A stretch of DNA of 64,000 nt, taken from the NCBI GenBank assembly GCA_021736785.1, contig JAIPFF010000013.1:43936-107935 (forward strand), written 5' to 3'. Each line of letters starts with the position of its first letter. The stretch's first letter is position 1. The position numbers and the translations under genes are program-made. The notes under the pieces were generated by a model. The model had not been told where the DNA came from, did no database searches, and saw only the letters and a list, made by a program, of their open reading frames with translations. Shown one piece after another: positions 55,814-64,000 of the stretch. This DNA comes from Thiohalocapsa sp. (lineage in GTDB: Bacteria > Pseudomonadota > Gammaproteobacteria > Chromatiales > Chromatiaceae).

Positions 55814-56830
55814 TCAGGAATCGGATTTTTCGTGATGGCCGCCGAACTGGTAGCGCATCGCGGACAGGATCTTGTTGGCGAAGTCGGCCTCGCCGCGGGA
55901 GGTGAAGCGCTCGAACAGGGCCGTGGTCAGCAGCGGGGCAGGGGTGCCGGTCTCGATGGCGGCCTGGCAGGTCCAGCGGCCCTCGCCCGAGTCTGAAACG
56001 CGCCCGCCGAAGTTGGACAGATCCTGATCCTGGTGCAGGGCGATGGCGGTCAGATCAAGCAGCCACGAGGCGACCACGCTGCCGCGGCGCCAGACCTCGG
56101 CCACATCGGCGATATCGATGTCGTACTGATAGTGCTCCGGGTTCGCCAGCGGCGCGGTCTCGGCGTCGACGCTGTGCTCCTTGAGGCCGATGCCGGCGTG
56201 CTTGAGCAGGTTCAGGCCCTCCGCATAGGATGCCATCAGCGCGTACTCGATGCCGTTGTGCACCATCTTCACGAAGTGCCCGGCGCCGCTCGGGCCGCAG
56301 TGCAGATAGCCGTGCTCCGCCCTGCTGTGGGGGCCGTCGCGCCCGGCCGTGCGCTCGATGTCGCCGACACCGGGGGCCAGCGTGGCGAAGATCGGGTCCA
56401 GGTACTCCACCGCGTCGGTGTCGCCGCCGATCATCAGGCAGTAACCGCGCTCGCGGCCCCACACACCGCCCGAGGTGCCGCAGTCCAGAAAACGGATGCC
56501 GGCATCTTGCAGCGATTTCGCGTGGCGGATGTCTTCTTGGTAGTGGGAATTGCCGCCGTCGATGATGATATCGCCCGACTGCATGTGCGGCTTGAGATCG
56601 GTGATGACATGGTCGACCACGGCGGCCGGCACCATGATCCAGGCCGCGCGCGGCGGCTTGAGCTTGGCGCAGAAGTCGGCGATGTCCGCGGCGCCCGTCG
56701 CACCGTGCTCGGAGAGGGCCTTCACGGCGGCCTGGTCACGGTCGTAGACCACGCACTCGTGTCCGGCGTCCATCAGGCGTTGAACCATGTTGGCGCCCAT
56801 GCGCCCGAGTCCGATCATTCCGATTTGCAT
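55814..56830 (-). CDS. gnd: 6-phosphogluconate dehydrogenase, short (YqeC/GndA-like) form
   Basis: MQIGMIGLGRMGANMVQRLMDAGHE, IIIDGGNSHYQED, FLDCGTSGGVWGRERGYCLMIGG, GAGHFVKMVHNGIEYALM. Confidence 0.95.
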   Translation of the reverse strand: MQIGMIGLGRMGANMVQRLMDAGHECVVYDRDQAAVKALSEHGATGAADIADFCAKLKPPRAAWIMVPAAVVDHVITDLKPHMQSGDIIIDGGNSHYQEDIRHAKSLQDAGIRFLDCGTSGGVWGRERGYCLMIGGDTDAVEYLDPIFATLAPGVGDIERTAGRDGPHSRAEHGYLHCGPSGAGHFVKMVHNGIEYALMASYAEGLNLLKHAGIGLKEHSVDAETAPLANPEHYQYDIDIADVAEVWRRGSVVASWLLDLTAIALHQDQDLSNFGGRVSDSGEGRWTCQAAIETGTPAPLLTTALFERFTSRGEADFANKILSAMRYQFGGHHEKSDS

Positions 56831-57266
56831 GCTGGTTGCTCCTCTCTGTTTGATTCGCGGGACGGGTTTGAATCGCGGGACGGGGTGGATTGTCGATGTC
56901 GGAGCGCGATTGCGGTCGGCGCGCCTTTACTGCCGCATGGCCGGTCGGAGGCAACCCCTTCCGGCTGCAACTGGGTTTGGCGGCAACCGAGTCCGGCCGC
57001 GCGCAACCGCCGCTGCACCCGGGGCCGACGTCCGCAGGGACCGGACCGCGGCGACACAGCTTTCGCGTCTGACCAATCGGCGCGCCATCGGGTACCCCGG
57101 AATCCTGCGCCTGCCGCTGCCGCAGCTGCGAATCCCGTTCCGTGGCGATCCTTGGCTGGCCGCATTCAGCAATCCTGCGCCTGCGCCTGCGGCCGCCATC
57201 GACACGCGGCGCGTTGCCGGGCCTGCCAGCGGCCGCAGCCGCGCCTCGCGCCGGTCCTTGCGGGCC

Positions 57267-59339
57267 TCAGCGCGACTCCAGCACCACGACGCTGCGCGGC
57301 TCCACACGGACCTTTGCCGAGCCGACCTGCGGCTGCGAGCCCGCCTCCGGCACGCTCGGCTCGCCGGCGGTGTCGACGGCCTTGTGCCAATGGCGGCCGT
57401 CGATGCGGGGCAGGGCGAAGTCGAGCGCGTCGTCCCACATGTTCATCACCACATGCAGGTGCGCATCCGATTCCTCCAGCCCCGCCAGCGTAAAGGCCAG
57501 CACGCGGGCGTTGCCGTCGTCCCAACCCGGGTCGTCCAAGTTGGTGCCGTGCCAGGTGATATCGGGCAAGTGGCCGTCGCGCTGGGGCTTGCCGGTCAGG
57601 AAGCGGTTACGGCGCAAGGTGGCGTGGCGGTGCCGGAACGCGATCATCGCCCGCGTGAAGTCGAGCATGTCGCGGTTGTCGTCGAGCAGGCGCCAGTCGA
57701 ACCAGGACAGGTCGTTGTTCTGGCAATAGGTGTTGTTGTTGCCGCGCTTGCTGTGCAGCACCTCGTCGCCGGAGAACAGCATCGGCACGCCCTGGCTCAG
57801 CATCAGGATGGCCATGAAGTTCTTCGCCTGGCGCCGGCGCAGGGCGATGATCTCGGGGTCGTCCGTCGGGCCCTCGGTGCCGCAGTTCCAGCTGATGTTG
57901 TGGTTGTGGCCGTCGCGGTTGTCCTCGCCGTTGGCGGCGTTGTGCTTCTTGTTGTAGCTGACCAAGTCCATCAGCGAGAAGCCGTCGTGGCAGGTGACGA
58001 AATTAATCGAGTTGGCCGGCAGCCGGCCGCGGCTTTCGTAAAGGTCGCTGGAGCCCGCGATGCGGGTGGCCACGTCGGGGATGATGCCGGGGTCGCCGCG
58101 CACGAAGCCGCGGACCACGTCGCGGTAGTGGCCGTTCCATTCGGCCCAGCGGAAGCCCGGAAAGTCGCCCACCTGATACAGCCCGACCGCATCCCAGGCC
58201 TCGGCGATGATGTGCGCGCGGCCGAGCTCCGGCGAGAGCTCGATGGACCACAGCACCGGCGCGTGATACTCCGGCTTGCCGTCCTCGCCGCGGGCCATGG
58301 CGCTGGCCAGGTCGAAGCGGAAGCCGTCCACGTGCATGTCGTGGGCCCAGTAATAGAGGCAGTCGATCAGGTAACGGGTGACCAGCGGATGGTTGCAGTT
58401 CACCGTGTTGCCGCAGCCGGTGTAGTCGCGGTACATGCCGCGGTCGATGAAATCGAGGTGGTAGAAGACCTCGTTGGCGAAGCCCTTGAAGTTGATGGTC
58501 GGCCCGTCGGCGCCGCCCTCGGCGGTGTGGTTGAACACCACGTCCAGAATGACGCCGATACCGGCCCGGTGCAGCGCCTTGACCATGTCGCGGAACTCGT
58601 CGCGGGCGCGGGCCGGGTCGCAGGCGTAGTGGGGATGCGGCGCGTAGAAGCTGTGGGTGCTGTAGCCCCAGTAGTTCTCGAGGCCCAGGCTCGCCGTCTT
58701 CGGCGGTACGTCCTGCACGTCGAAGGCCATGATCGGCAGCAGCTCCACGTGGGTGATGCCGAGCGCCTTTAGATAGGGGATCTTCTCGGTCACGGCCCGA
58801 TAGGTGCCGGGATGCTCGGTGTCGGCGGAGGCGTGACGCGTGAAGCCGCCCACATGCATCTCGTAGATGACGGCGTCGGCCAGGGGCATGTGGCAGTGGG
58901 TATCGCCCTCCCAGTCGTAGTCGTCGCGGATCAGCTGCGAGCGCATGGCGGTGGCCAGGTTGTCGCCCGGCTCGCCGGCGCGGTGCCGGTCCCAGAGCTT
59001 ATCGCTGACGGTGCGGCACCAGGGGTCGAGCAGCAGCTTCTCCGGGTCGTGCCGGGCGCCGCTCTCGCGGGTGTTCGACGGGCCATCGATGCGCCAGCCA
59101 TAGAGCACGCCCTCGGGCAGGCCCTCCACCAGTACGTGCCAGAAGAAGAAGGTCCGGTGGATCTTCGGGTCCAGCTTGATGGTCGCGAACGGATCGACGC
59201 GGTCGTCGCCGTCGAACAGCAACAGCTCCACGTCCGTGGCGTCGCGCGAGAAGCAGCAGAAATTGACCCCGCCGTCGATGAAATTTGCGCCTGCGCGGTC
59301 CCAGGTTCCGGGCTGGATGATGAGGTTGGTATCTGACAT
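57267..59339 (-). CDS. glgX: Glycogen debranching enzyme / isoamylase-type GH13
   Basis: VIYEMHVGGFTRH, VILDVVFNHTAEG, VDGFRFDLASAMARG, IIAEAWDAVGLYQVG, FVTCHDGFSLMDLVSYNKKHN. Confidence 0.95.
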   Translation of the reverse strand: MSDTNLIIQPGTWDRAGANFIDGGVNFCCFSRDATDVELLLFDGDDRVDPFATIKLDPKIHRTFFFWHVLVEGLPEGVLYGWRIDGPSNTRESGARHDPEKLLLDPWCRTVSDKLWDRHRAGEPGDNLATAMRSQLIRDDYDWEGDTHCHMPLADAVIYEMHVGGFTRHASADTEHPGTYRAVTEKIPYLKALGITHVELLPIMAFDVQDVPPKTASLGLENYWGYSTHSFYAPHPHYACDPARARDEFRDMVKALHRAGIGVILDVVFNHTAEGGADGPTINFKGFANEVFYHLDFIDRGMYRDYTGCGNTVNCNHPLVTRYLIDCLYYWAHDMHVDGFRFDLASAMARGEDGKPEYHAPVLWSIELSPELGRAHIIAEAWDAVGLYQVGDFPGFRWAEWNGHYRDVVRGFVRGDPGIIPDVATRIAGSSDLYESRGRLPANSINFVTCHDGFSLMDLVSYNKKHNAANGEDNRDGHNHNISWNCGTEGPTDDPEIIALRRRQAKNFMAILMLSQGVPMLFSGDEVLHSKRGNNNTYCQNNDLSWFDWRLLDDNRDMLDFTRAMIAFRHRHATLRRNRFLTGKPQRDGHLPDITWHGTNLDDPGWDDGNARVLAFTLAGLEESDAHLHVVMNMWDDALDFALPRIDGRHWHKAVDTAGEPSVPEAGSQPQVGSAKVRVEPRSVVVLESR

Positions 59340-59676
59340 CGGCTGATGGGACGTGATGAGAATGGACAAAGAGGCGCGCGGCGGCGCCCGCGTCCGCAAA
59401 GCCTAACCGGGAATGCCCGGCTCGGCATCAAACAATCCGCAACCCCGGAGTCTTCGGCTCGCCGCGGAAAACCCCCGGACACCTCCCGAGCCAGCCCAAC
59501 CATCCCAATATCAAAGACAACCCCGAGCGCGTCAACGACAGTGACATGACAACGCCGGCTCGTCCCGCACAGGCTGCCCCCCGGAGGGCAGGCCCGGACC
59601 GCCACCATCAGCGCCGGAAACCGGACAAACACCGACAACCGCCGCCGCACGCCGGCGGCCGACAGAGAACATCGCC

Positions 59677-60255
59677 ATGAAGTACTGCAGCCAATGCGGC
59701 GAGCAAGTGACCCTAAAGATCCCCGACGGCGACAACATGCCGCGCCACGTCTGCGGCGCCTGCGGCATCATCCACTACCAAAACCCCAAAATCGTCGTCG
59801 GCGCCATCCCCGAATGGGAAGACCGCATCCTGCTCTGCAAACGCGCCATCGAGCCCCGCTACGGCCTCTGGACCCTGCCCGCCGGCTTCATGGAAAACGG
59901 CGAGACCGTCCAGCAAGGCGCCGCCCGCGAAACCCTGGAAGAGGCCCAAGCCCGCATCGACATCGGCCCTCTCTATGCCCTGTTCAACCTGCCCCACATC
60001 AACCAGGTCTACATGCTCTTCCGCGCCCGCCTGCTCGACCTCGACTTCGGCCCCGGCAGCGAAAGCCTGGAAGTGGAACTGGTGCGCGAAGCCGACATCC
60101 CCTGGGACGACATCGCCTTCCAAGTCATCAAGGAATCCCTGCAACTCTACTACCAAGACCGTGCCAACGGCGGCTTCCGCCAATGGAACGGCGACATCAT
60201 CCGCCTAGACGGACCCGAGCGGCGGTTCGAGACCACCATCTACGCCAACGGGTAA
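59677..60255 (+). CDS. NUDIX hydrolase with N-terminal zinc ribbon
   Basis: [28 protein letters not shown]; Nudix box [23 protein letters not shown]. Confidence 0.94.
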   Translation: MKYCSQCGEQVTLKIPDGDNMPRHVCGACGIIHYQNPKIVVGAIPEWEDRILLCKRAIEPRYGLWTLPAGFMENGETVQQGAARETLEEAQARIDIGPLYALFNLPHINQVYMLFRARLLDLDFGPGSESLEVELVREADIPWDDIAFQVIKESLQLYYQDRANGGFRQWNGDIIRLDGPERRFETTIYANG

Positions 60256-60343
60256 AAGGAGCGAGCCGCGCGACACCGGCGTCCAGGACCGAACTCACGG
60301 CCAGTCGACTCCCGACCGAAGAAGCAAACGTGCCGATGCCTTG

Positions 60344-60371
60344 TTGAAAGTATACGCAGGTTGCGTATTCT
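60344..60371 (+). promoter_or_regulatory. Candidate TA-type autoregulated promoter with embedded operator
   Basis: TTGAAA-N16-TATTCT; palindrome ATACGCA-ggt-TGCGTAT (60352-60368) lies across spacer and -10. Confidence 0.55.
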
Positions 60372-60416
60372 TTAGGATGCGATCCAAGCCGAACTGACGG
60401 CCAGGAGGAAAAGTCG

Positions 60417-60479
60417 ATGACGCGCGAACGTAACTTGTTCGACGAGCTAATGGCAGGTGTCGAATATCAAGACCCCTGA
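60417..60479 (+). pseudogene. Remnant N-terminus of a HigA-like/XRE antitoxin
   Basis: MTRERNLFDELMAGVEYQDP*; the RNLFDELMAGVE start resembles HTH antitoxin N-termini but stops after 20 codons. Confidence 0.5.
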
Positions 60480-60840
60480 ATCCCGGCAACGCGCCACCTT
60501 CGACTTCAGTCGCCTCAAGGCGCGCTGGGCAAGCGAAGACGAGCGCATGCGGATCGAGTCCGAGCAACTGATGGCCGACGTCGAGCGCTTGGGACGTCCC
60601 GTCTTCACCGCTTTCGGCGCCGATCGCGCCGTGATCTTCGGCTCGTCCATCAAAGGCCGCGCCCATCCGCGATCCGACATCGACCTGCTCGTCACCGGGA
60701 CCGACCGCTCCGCGTACTGGGATCTGCGCGCGGCGCTGGAGGAAGCGTTCGACCGTCCGGTCGATCTTTTCACCGAGGCAGACAACCCCAAGTTCGTCAC
60801 GAAGATCCTTGAGCGGGGTAGAGTGATCTATGAAGCGTAA
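60457..60840 (+). CDS. MNT-type nucleotidyltransferase (HEPT/MNT antitoxin family)
   Basis: AVIFGSSIKGRAHPRSDIDLLVTG (GSx10DxD); overlaps next ORF by 11 bp. Start position uncertain. Confidence 0.82.
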   Translation: MSNIKTPESRQRATFDFSRLKARWASEDERMRIESEQLMADVERLGRPVFTAFGADRAVIFGSSIKGRAHPRSDIDLLVTGTDRSAYWDLRAALEEAFDRPVDLFTEADNPKFVTKILERGRVIYEA

Positions 60841-61195
60841 TCTCGCGCTGCTGCGCGCCGATGTGCTCGACGAGCTCCAAGCCATCGAGCGCGTCTCGGA
60901 AACCCTGCGAGCAGTCACCGACAAGTTAGCCCTGCCGGCCGAGGAAATAAGCGCCTACGACCGAGGTGCCATCGGCTACCTTCTACACAACTTCTACAAT
61001 GGCTGCGAAAACATCTTTCGCGCAATAGCCGAATACTTCGAAAACGATATCGGCGGCGACGCCTGGCATGCGGACCTCCTCAAGCGCATGCGGCTCGAAG
61101 TCAACGGCTACCGGCCCGCCGTGATCGACGACGAACTCTATAGGCTGCTCAATGACTTTCGCGGCTTTCGCCACGTTTTCCGCAACGCTCCCTGA
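60830..61195 (+). CDS. HEPT-like (HepT) toxin, apparently C-terminally truncated
   Basis: YDRGAIGYLLHNFYNGCENIFRAIAEYFEN...DFRGFRHVFRNAP*; helical HEPT pattern ending abruptly at the catalytic-motif region. Confidence 0.72.
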   Translation: MKRNLALLRADVLDELQAIERVSETLRAVTDKLALPAEEISAYDRGAIGYLLHNFYNGCENIFRAIAEYFENDIGGDAWHADLLKRMRLEVNGYRPAVIDDELYRLLNDFRGFRHVFRNAP

Positions 61196-61358
61196 AACCC
61201 GCCGCCAACTGCTCCTCCTCCTCGGAATCCGCCCGTAGCGCCGCGATCGTCTCCAACTCGTCGACAATGCCATTGCAGCGGTTCCGCAGATCCGCCGAGC
61301 AGCGCTCGAAGGTCGCATCCAACACCTTCCGCGCATCCGCAACAGGCACCGCCGCGGG

Positions 61359-61772
61359 CTACCAGTCGCGCAAATGCTTAACCCAGACGCTTGTTTGGAC
61401 CTTGCGATAGTAGCGCTCGTCCGCGGTAACCAACGTGGCACCACATTCAAGCGCGACCGCGTGGTAAAGCGTGTCGAACAAGTGATGCCGAAGATCTACG
61501 GACAGCCGACATGCTCTCGCGAGAATCGCCGAATCCATCCGCGCCGGCAGCGCTAACGCCTCCAGCATTCGCACATCTTGCTCGGCACGGGCCGGCGTTT
61601 CCCGCGCGATCACCGCGGCCACTTCGAGCAGCCAATGGGGCGGCTGCAAGACATCGCATCCGCCGCGAGCGACGGCGGACATCAGCGCCGTGGCACGGGC
61701 AGTATCGCTCTCGCGCTCTGGGTCGTTGAACAGCCACTTAACGACGACACTGGCGTCGAGGACCAAGGTCAC
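61359..61772 (-). CDS. vapC: PIN-domain toxin VapC
   Basis: LVLDASVVVKWL, WLLEVAAVIARE, HLFDTLYHAVALE, LVTADERYYRKV. Confidence 0.9.
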   Translation of the reverse strand: MTLVLDASVVVKWLFNDPERESDTARATALMSAVARGGCDVLQPPHWLLEVAAVIARETPARAEQDVRMLEALALPARMDSAILARACRLSVDLRHHLFDTLYHAVALECGATLVTADERYYRKVQTSVWVKHLRDW

Positions 61773-62002
61773 GGCCGGCCAGCATCTCGCAGTTCGGCGA
61801 TGGCGGCGTTGCTCAAGCTCGGCCGTTCGGGGCGACCTTCCGTCAACGCCGCGAAAGCCTCCTCGCGCTGGCGCTGCTGCTCGGCCTCCTCGACGGCGCG
61901 ACGCATCAATCGAGCAACTACGGCACTCTTATTCTGGCCGGCGAACTCGCGGTTGAAAGCCTCCTTGACCTCATCCGGGATGCTGAAATTCATCGTCGCC
62001 AT
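61769..62002 (-). CDS. vapB: VapB-like antitoxin (RHH type)
   Basis: MATMNFSIPDEVKEAFNREFAGQNKSAVVARLMRRAVEEAE; ATGA overlap with vapC. Confidence 0.85.
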   Translation of the reverse strand: MATMNFSIPDEVKEAFNREFAGQNKSAVVARLMRRAVEEAEQQRQREEAFAALTEGRPERPSLSNAAIAELRDAGRP

Positions 62003-62311
62003 TGCAAGCCCCGATTGTAGAAAACTTCTACAATAGTAACCCTGGCGTGCGGAGAATCAAGCGCTTGAAGAAATCCACAGTTGGCATCGGTTTCCGCTTT
62101 GGCTTACCGTCACGCGAAACGATTCTGGACTTCAGCGCCTGACCGCATCCCCGCGACGCGCTTCCCGGCGACCCTTGGGACAACGCGGCGAATCGCAAAC
62201 GCGACCGGCGCGACAAGTCGCGACTCGCCCAGCATGACCGCTATACTCAGCCTCGCCAGACCAGCATCCCCGGACAGGCGTAACCAACGTTTACCCCACG
62301 GTCGCGGGCAT

Positions 62312-62624
62312 GACACATTGGCCGACTGGACGAAACAACGCCTGACGAGCGACAGCACGGGCACCATCACCGACCAAGAACACTGGCTGTCCGAAACGAC
62401 GCAAAGGCTGCGGCGCGCCCTCAACCCAAGCCTGATCCTGCTGTTCGGCTCGCGCGCGCGGCACCGCCGCAAGACGCTCCGACGCGGACCTGCTCATCGT
62501 CTGCGAGACCGACGCCGCCCCGCTACAGCGCATCGGCCAAATCCTGCAATTGCTGTCCGACAGCCCGTGGCCGATCGAGCCGCTGGTCTTTACGCTCGCC
62601 GAGATCTCGCGTATCGGGCCATGA
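62312..62624 (+). pseudogene. Frameshifted MNT-type nucleotidyltransferase
   Basis: LRRALNPSLILLFGSRAR in one frame, SDADLLIVCETDAAPLQRIGQILQLLSDSPWPIEPLVFTLAEISRIGP* in another; break in a CG-dinucleotide tract at about 62450-62461. Confidence 0.75.
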
Positions 62625-62664
62625 TCGGTTCCTCTTGCCCCTCGGTGTTCTTAAGAAGCCTAAC

Positions 62665-62723
62665 AGGGACAGGCGACACTTAGCCTGACGGTAGGGGGCC
62701 GTGGGTAACCACTGTCCCTACCG
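62665..62723. repeat. Small nested inverted repeats, possible REP/MITE remnant
   Basis: AGGGACAG (62665-62672) / CTGTCCCT (62712-62719); CGGTAGGG (62689-62696) / CCCTACCG (62716-62723). Confidence 0.55.
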
Positions 62724-62797
62724 GGACCATTCCAACTCCGTCAACTTCGGCCTGAACTTTGCGCACCACACGGCGTTCCACATGAAATCCTGCCGTT

Positions 62798-63571
62798 TCA
62801 GCTGGGTTTCCGCCCGACTGCGACGTACCCGTCTGATAAATCCGTCTCCTCGAACGCGCGGGAAATGACGTTCAACGGTATAAAAGTAATAGGATTAAAG
62901 ACTAAACCCAGCCAAGCCCAATGGCTGGCGATGGGCTTTATCCCGCTGCGCCGCGTTCGCTCGAGCAACGAAATATCAGAATACGAGTCACGTTTAGAGC
63001 TTATCAGAATTCGACCGAAGCGAAACGCCATTATCCACGGGATGCCATAGGAAAACACGCGAATTTCCTCAAGGCCAGCAGCATGCATCAGTTGATACAA
63101 CTCGCTCTTCCCGTACCTCCGCAAGTGTCCCACCATATCGTCATGCTTGCTCCAGAGACGCTCATGCGCAGGTACTGACAAGACACATTGTCCGCCGGGG
63201 CGAATCTGGTTGACGATCTGGGAAAGAAACGCGCTGTCGTCCTCGATATGTTCCAATACTTCACAGGCGATAGCGCAATCAAACGGTTCGGCGCTCAAAT
63301 ACTCTTTGAAATCCCCTAAGTAGAGCGACACACGGGACCGAACACCTTCCGGTATCTTGGTTTCGTACAATGTTTTACTTTCGGGGTGGAATTCGACCAA
63401 TTGTCCTCTTTTAAAGCGCTTGGCAAGCGCAAGCGACAGCTGATACGCGCCTGGTCCAATCTCTAAAAACGACTCAGCAGGCTTTATCTCGCGCAGGAGG
63501 ACATGCCGCCTAAGTAGATAGCGTGGTGGAAAGTAAGTTAACACTTTCGAAAACCTATTCGTATGCGCCAT
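62798..63571 (-). CDS. Class I SAM-dependent methyltransferase
   Basis: ESFLEIGPGAYQLSLALAKRF, FDCAIACEVLEHIEDDSAFLSQIVNQIRPGGQCVLSVPAHERLWSKHDDMVGHLRRY. Confidence 0.88.
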   Translation of the reverse strand: MAHTNRFSKVLTYFPPRYLLRRHVLLREIKPAESFLEIGPGAYQLSLALAKRFKRGQLVEFHPESKTLYETKIPEGVRSRVSLYLGDFKEYLSAEPFDCAIACEVLEHIEDDSAFLSQIVNQIRPGGQCVLSVPAHERLWSKHDDMVGHLRRYGKSELYQLMHAAGLEEIRVFSYGIPWIMAFRFGRILISSKRDSYSDISLLERTRRSGIKPIASHWAWLGLVFNPITFIPLNVISRAFEETDLSDGYVAVGRKPS

Positions 63572-63645
63572 GTCGGTGCTGCAGCGTATCCGGGGTCAAA
63601 GGCATTGCGGCCGAGGGCATGCGCTCTGGTTACTCGGCCACCTAG

Positions 63646-64000
63646 GGAAACCCTGATTTATTCCGCCCAAACCAATAGGGCCAGAATGCTATCATCGTTT
63701 CGTTCACGACGACCAGCCCACGGAGCCGCCGCGCCATGTCCGAAATGCCCAAGCAGCTGTCCTTCGCCGACGCCGAGTATCAGTCCAAGAAGAAGCAGAC
63801 GCGCCGCGAGCGCTTCTTGGCCGAGATGGAGCGGGTGATGCCTTGGGCCGAACTGGTCGAGGAGCTGCGCCCGCACTATTACAAGGAATACGGGCGCGGT
63901 CGCGGACGTCCGCCGATTGCCTTGGAGCGCATCCTGCGCATGCTCTGCCTGCAGCAGTGGTTCACGCTCTCCGACGAGGGGCTCGAGGACGCGGTCTACG
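63646..64000 (+). mobile_element. IS5-family insertion sequence, left end (truncated by window)
   Basis: CTAG (63642-63645) followed by GGAAACCCTGATTTATTC as putative terminal repeat; transposase ORF begins at 63736. Confidence 0.75.
63736..64000 (+). CDS. IS5-family transposase, N-terminal part
   Basis: MSEMPKQLSFADAEYQSKKKQTRRERFLAEMERVMPWAELVEELRPHYYKEYGRGRGRPPIALERILRMLCLQQWFTLSDEGLEDAVY, open to the window end. Confidence 0.92.
   Translation, partial: MSEMPKQLSFADAEYQSKKKQTRRERFLAEMERVMPWAELVEELRPHYYKEYGRGRGRPPIALERILRMLCLQQWFTLSDEGLEDAVY

Noticed and set aside
61149-61349. 66-aa minus-strand ORF between HepT and VapC
   Set aside because: Part is antisense to the HepT end and there is no recognisable family; could be a gene fragment but is not supportable.
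62028-62216. 62-aa minus-strand ORF upstream of vapBC
   Set aside because: No RBS, no motif, atypical composition; likely non-coding debris.

Overview
The window is high-GC bacterial DNA. Gene content and synteny (ftsK-lolA-rarA-crcB-serS, fabA, pqiABC, oxyR, hisG) suggest a gammaproteobacterium. Positions 1-60.3 kb are mostly chromosomal housekeeping genes: ftsK (5' cut by the window), lolA, rarA, crcB, DUF190, serS, DUF72, degQ-like protease, hsp20, hisG, FIST + GGDEF/EAL, an orphan EpsF/Wzz protein, isoaspartyl peptidase, ATP-grasp, SLT transglycosylase, nupC-like transporter, acyP, sfsA, cpdA, oxyR, rubrerythrin, fabA, proS, ilvBHC, pqiABC, an RND efflux pair, a GT2 glycosyltransferase, zwf, gnd, glgX and NUDIX. 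From about 60.3 to 64.0 kb the content becomes accessory: toxin-antitoxin genes and remnants (HigA-like leader fragment, MNT/HEPT, VapBC, a frameshifted second nucleotidyltransferase), an AT-richer methyltransferase and the left end of an IS5-family element. The most notable observations are: (i) a nested repeat array at 53.1-54.2 kb between convergent genes, whose repeat periods differ by exact multiples of 48 bp and which carries a REP-like hairpin; (ii) an orphan Pycsar-effector-like (DUF5706/PycTM-type) membrane protein at 22.1 kb with no visible cyclase; (iii) a four-half-site OxyR-type operator abutting a sigma70-like promoter in front of rubrerythrin; (iv) a HepT toxin truncated at its catalytic motif behind a decayed HigA-type leader with an intact-looking operator. 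No tRNA, rRNA or CRISPR was identified. All calls come from reading motifs and the supplied translations; no database search was run.
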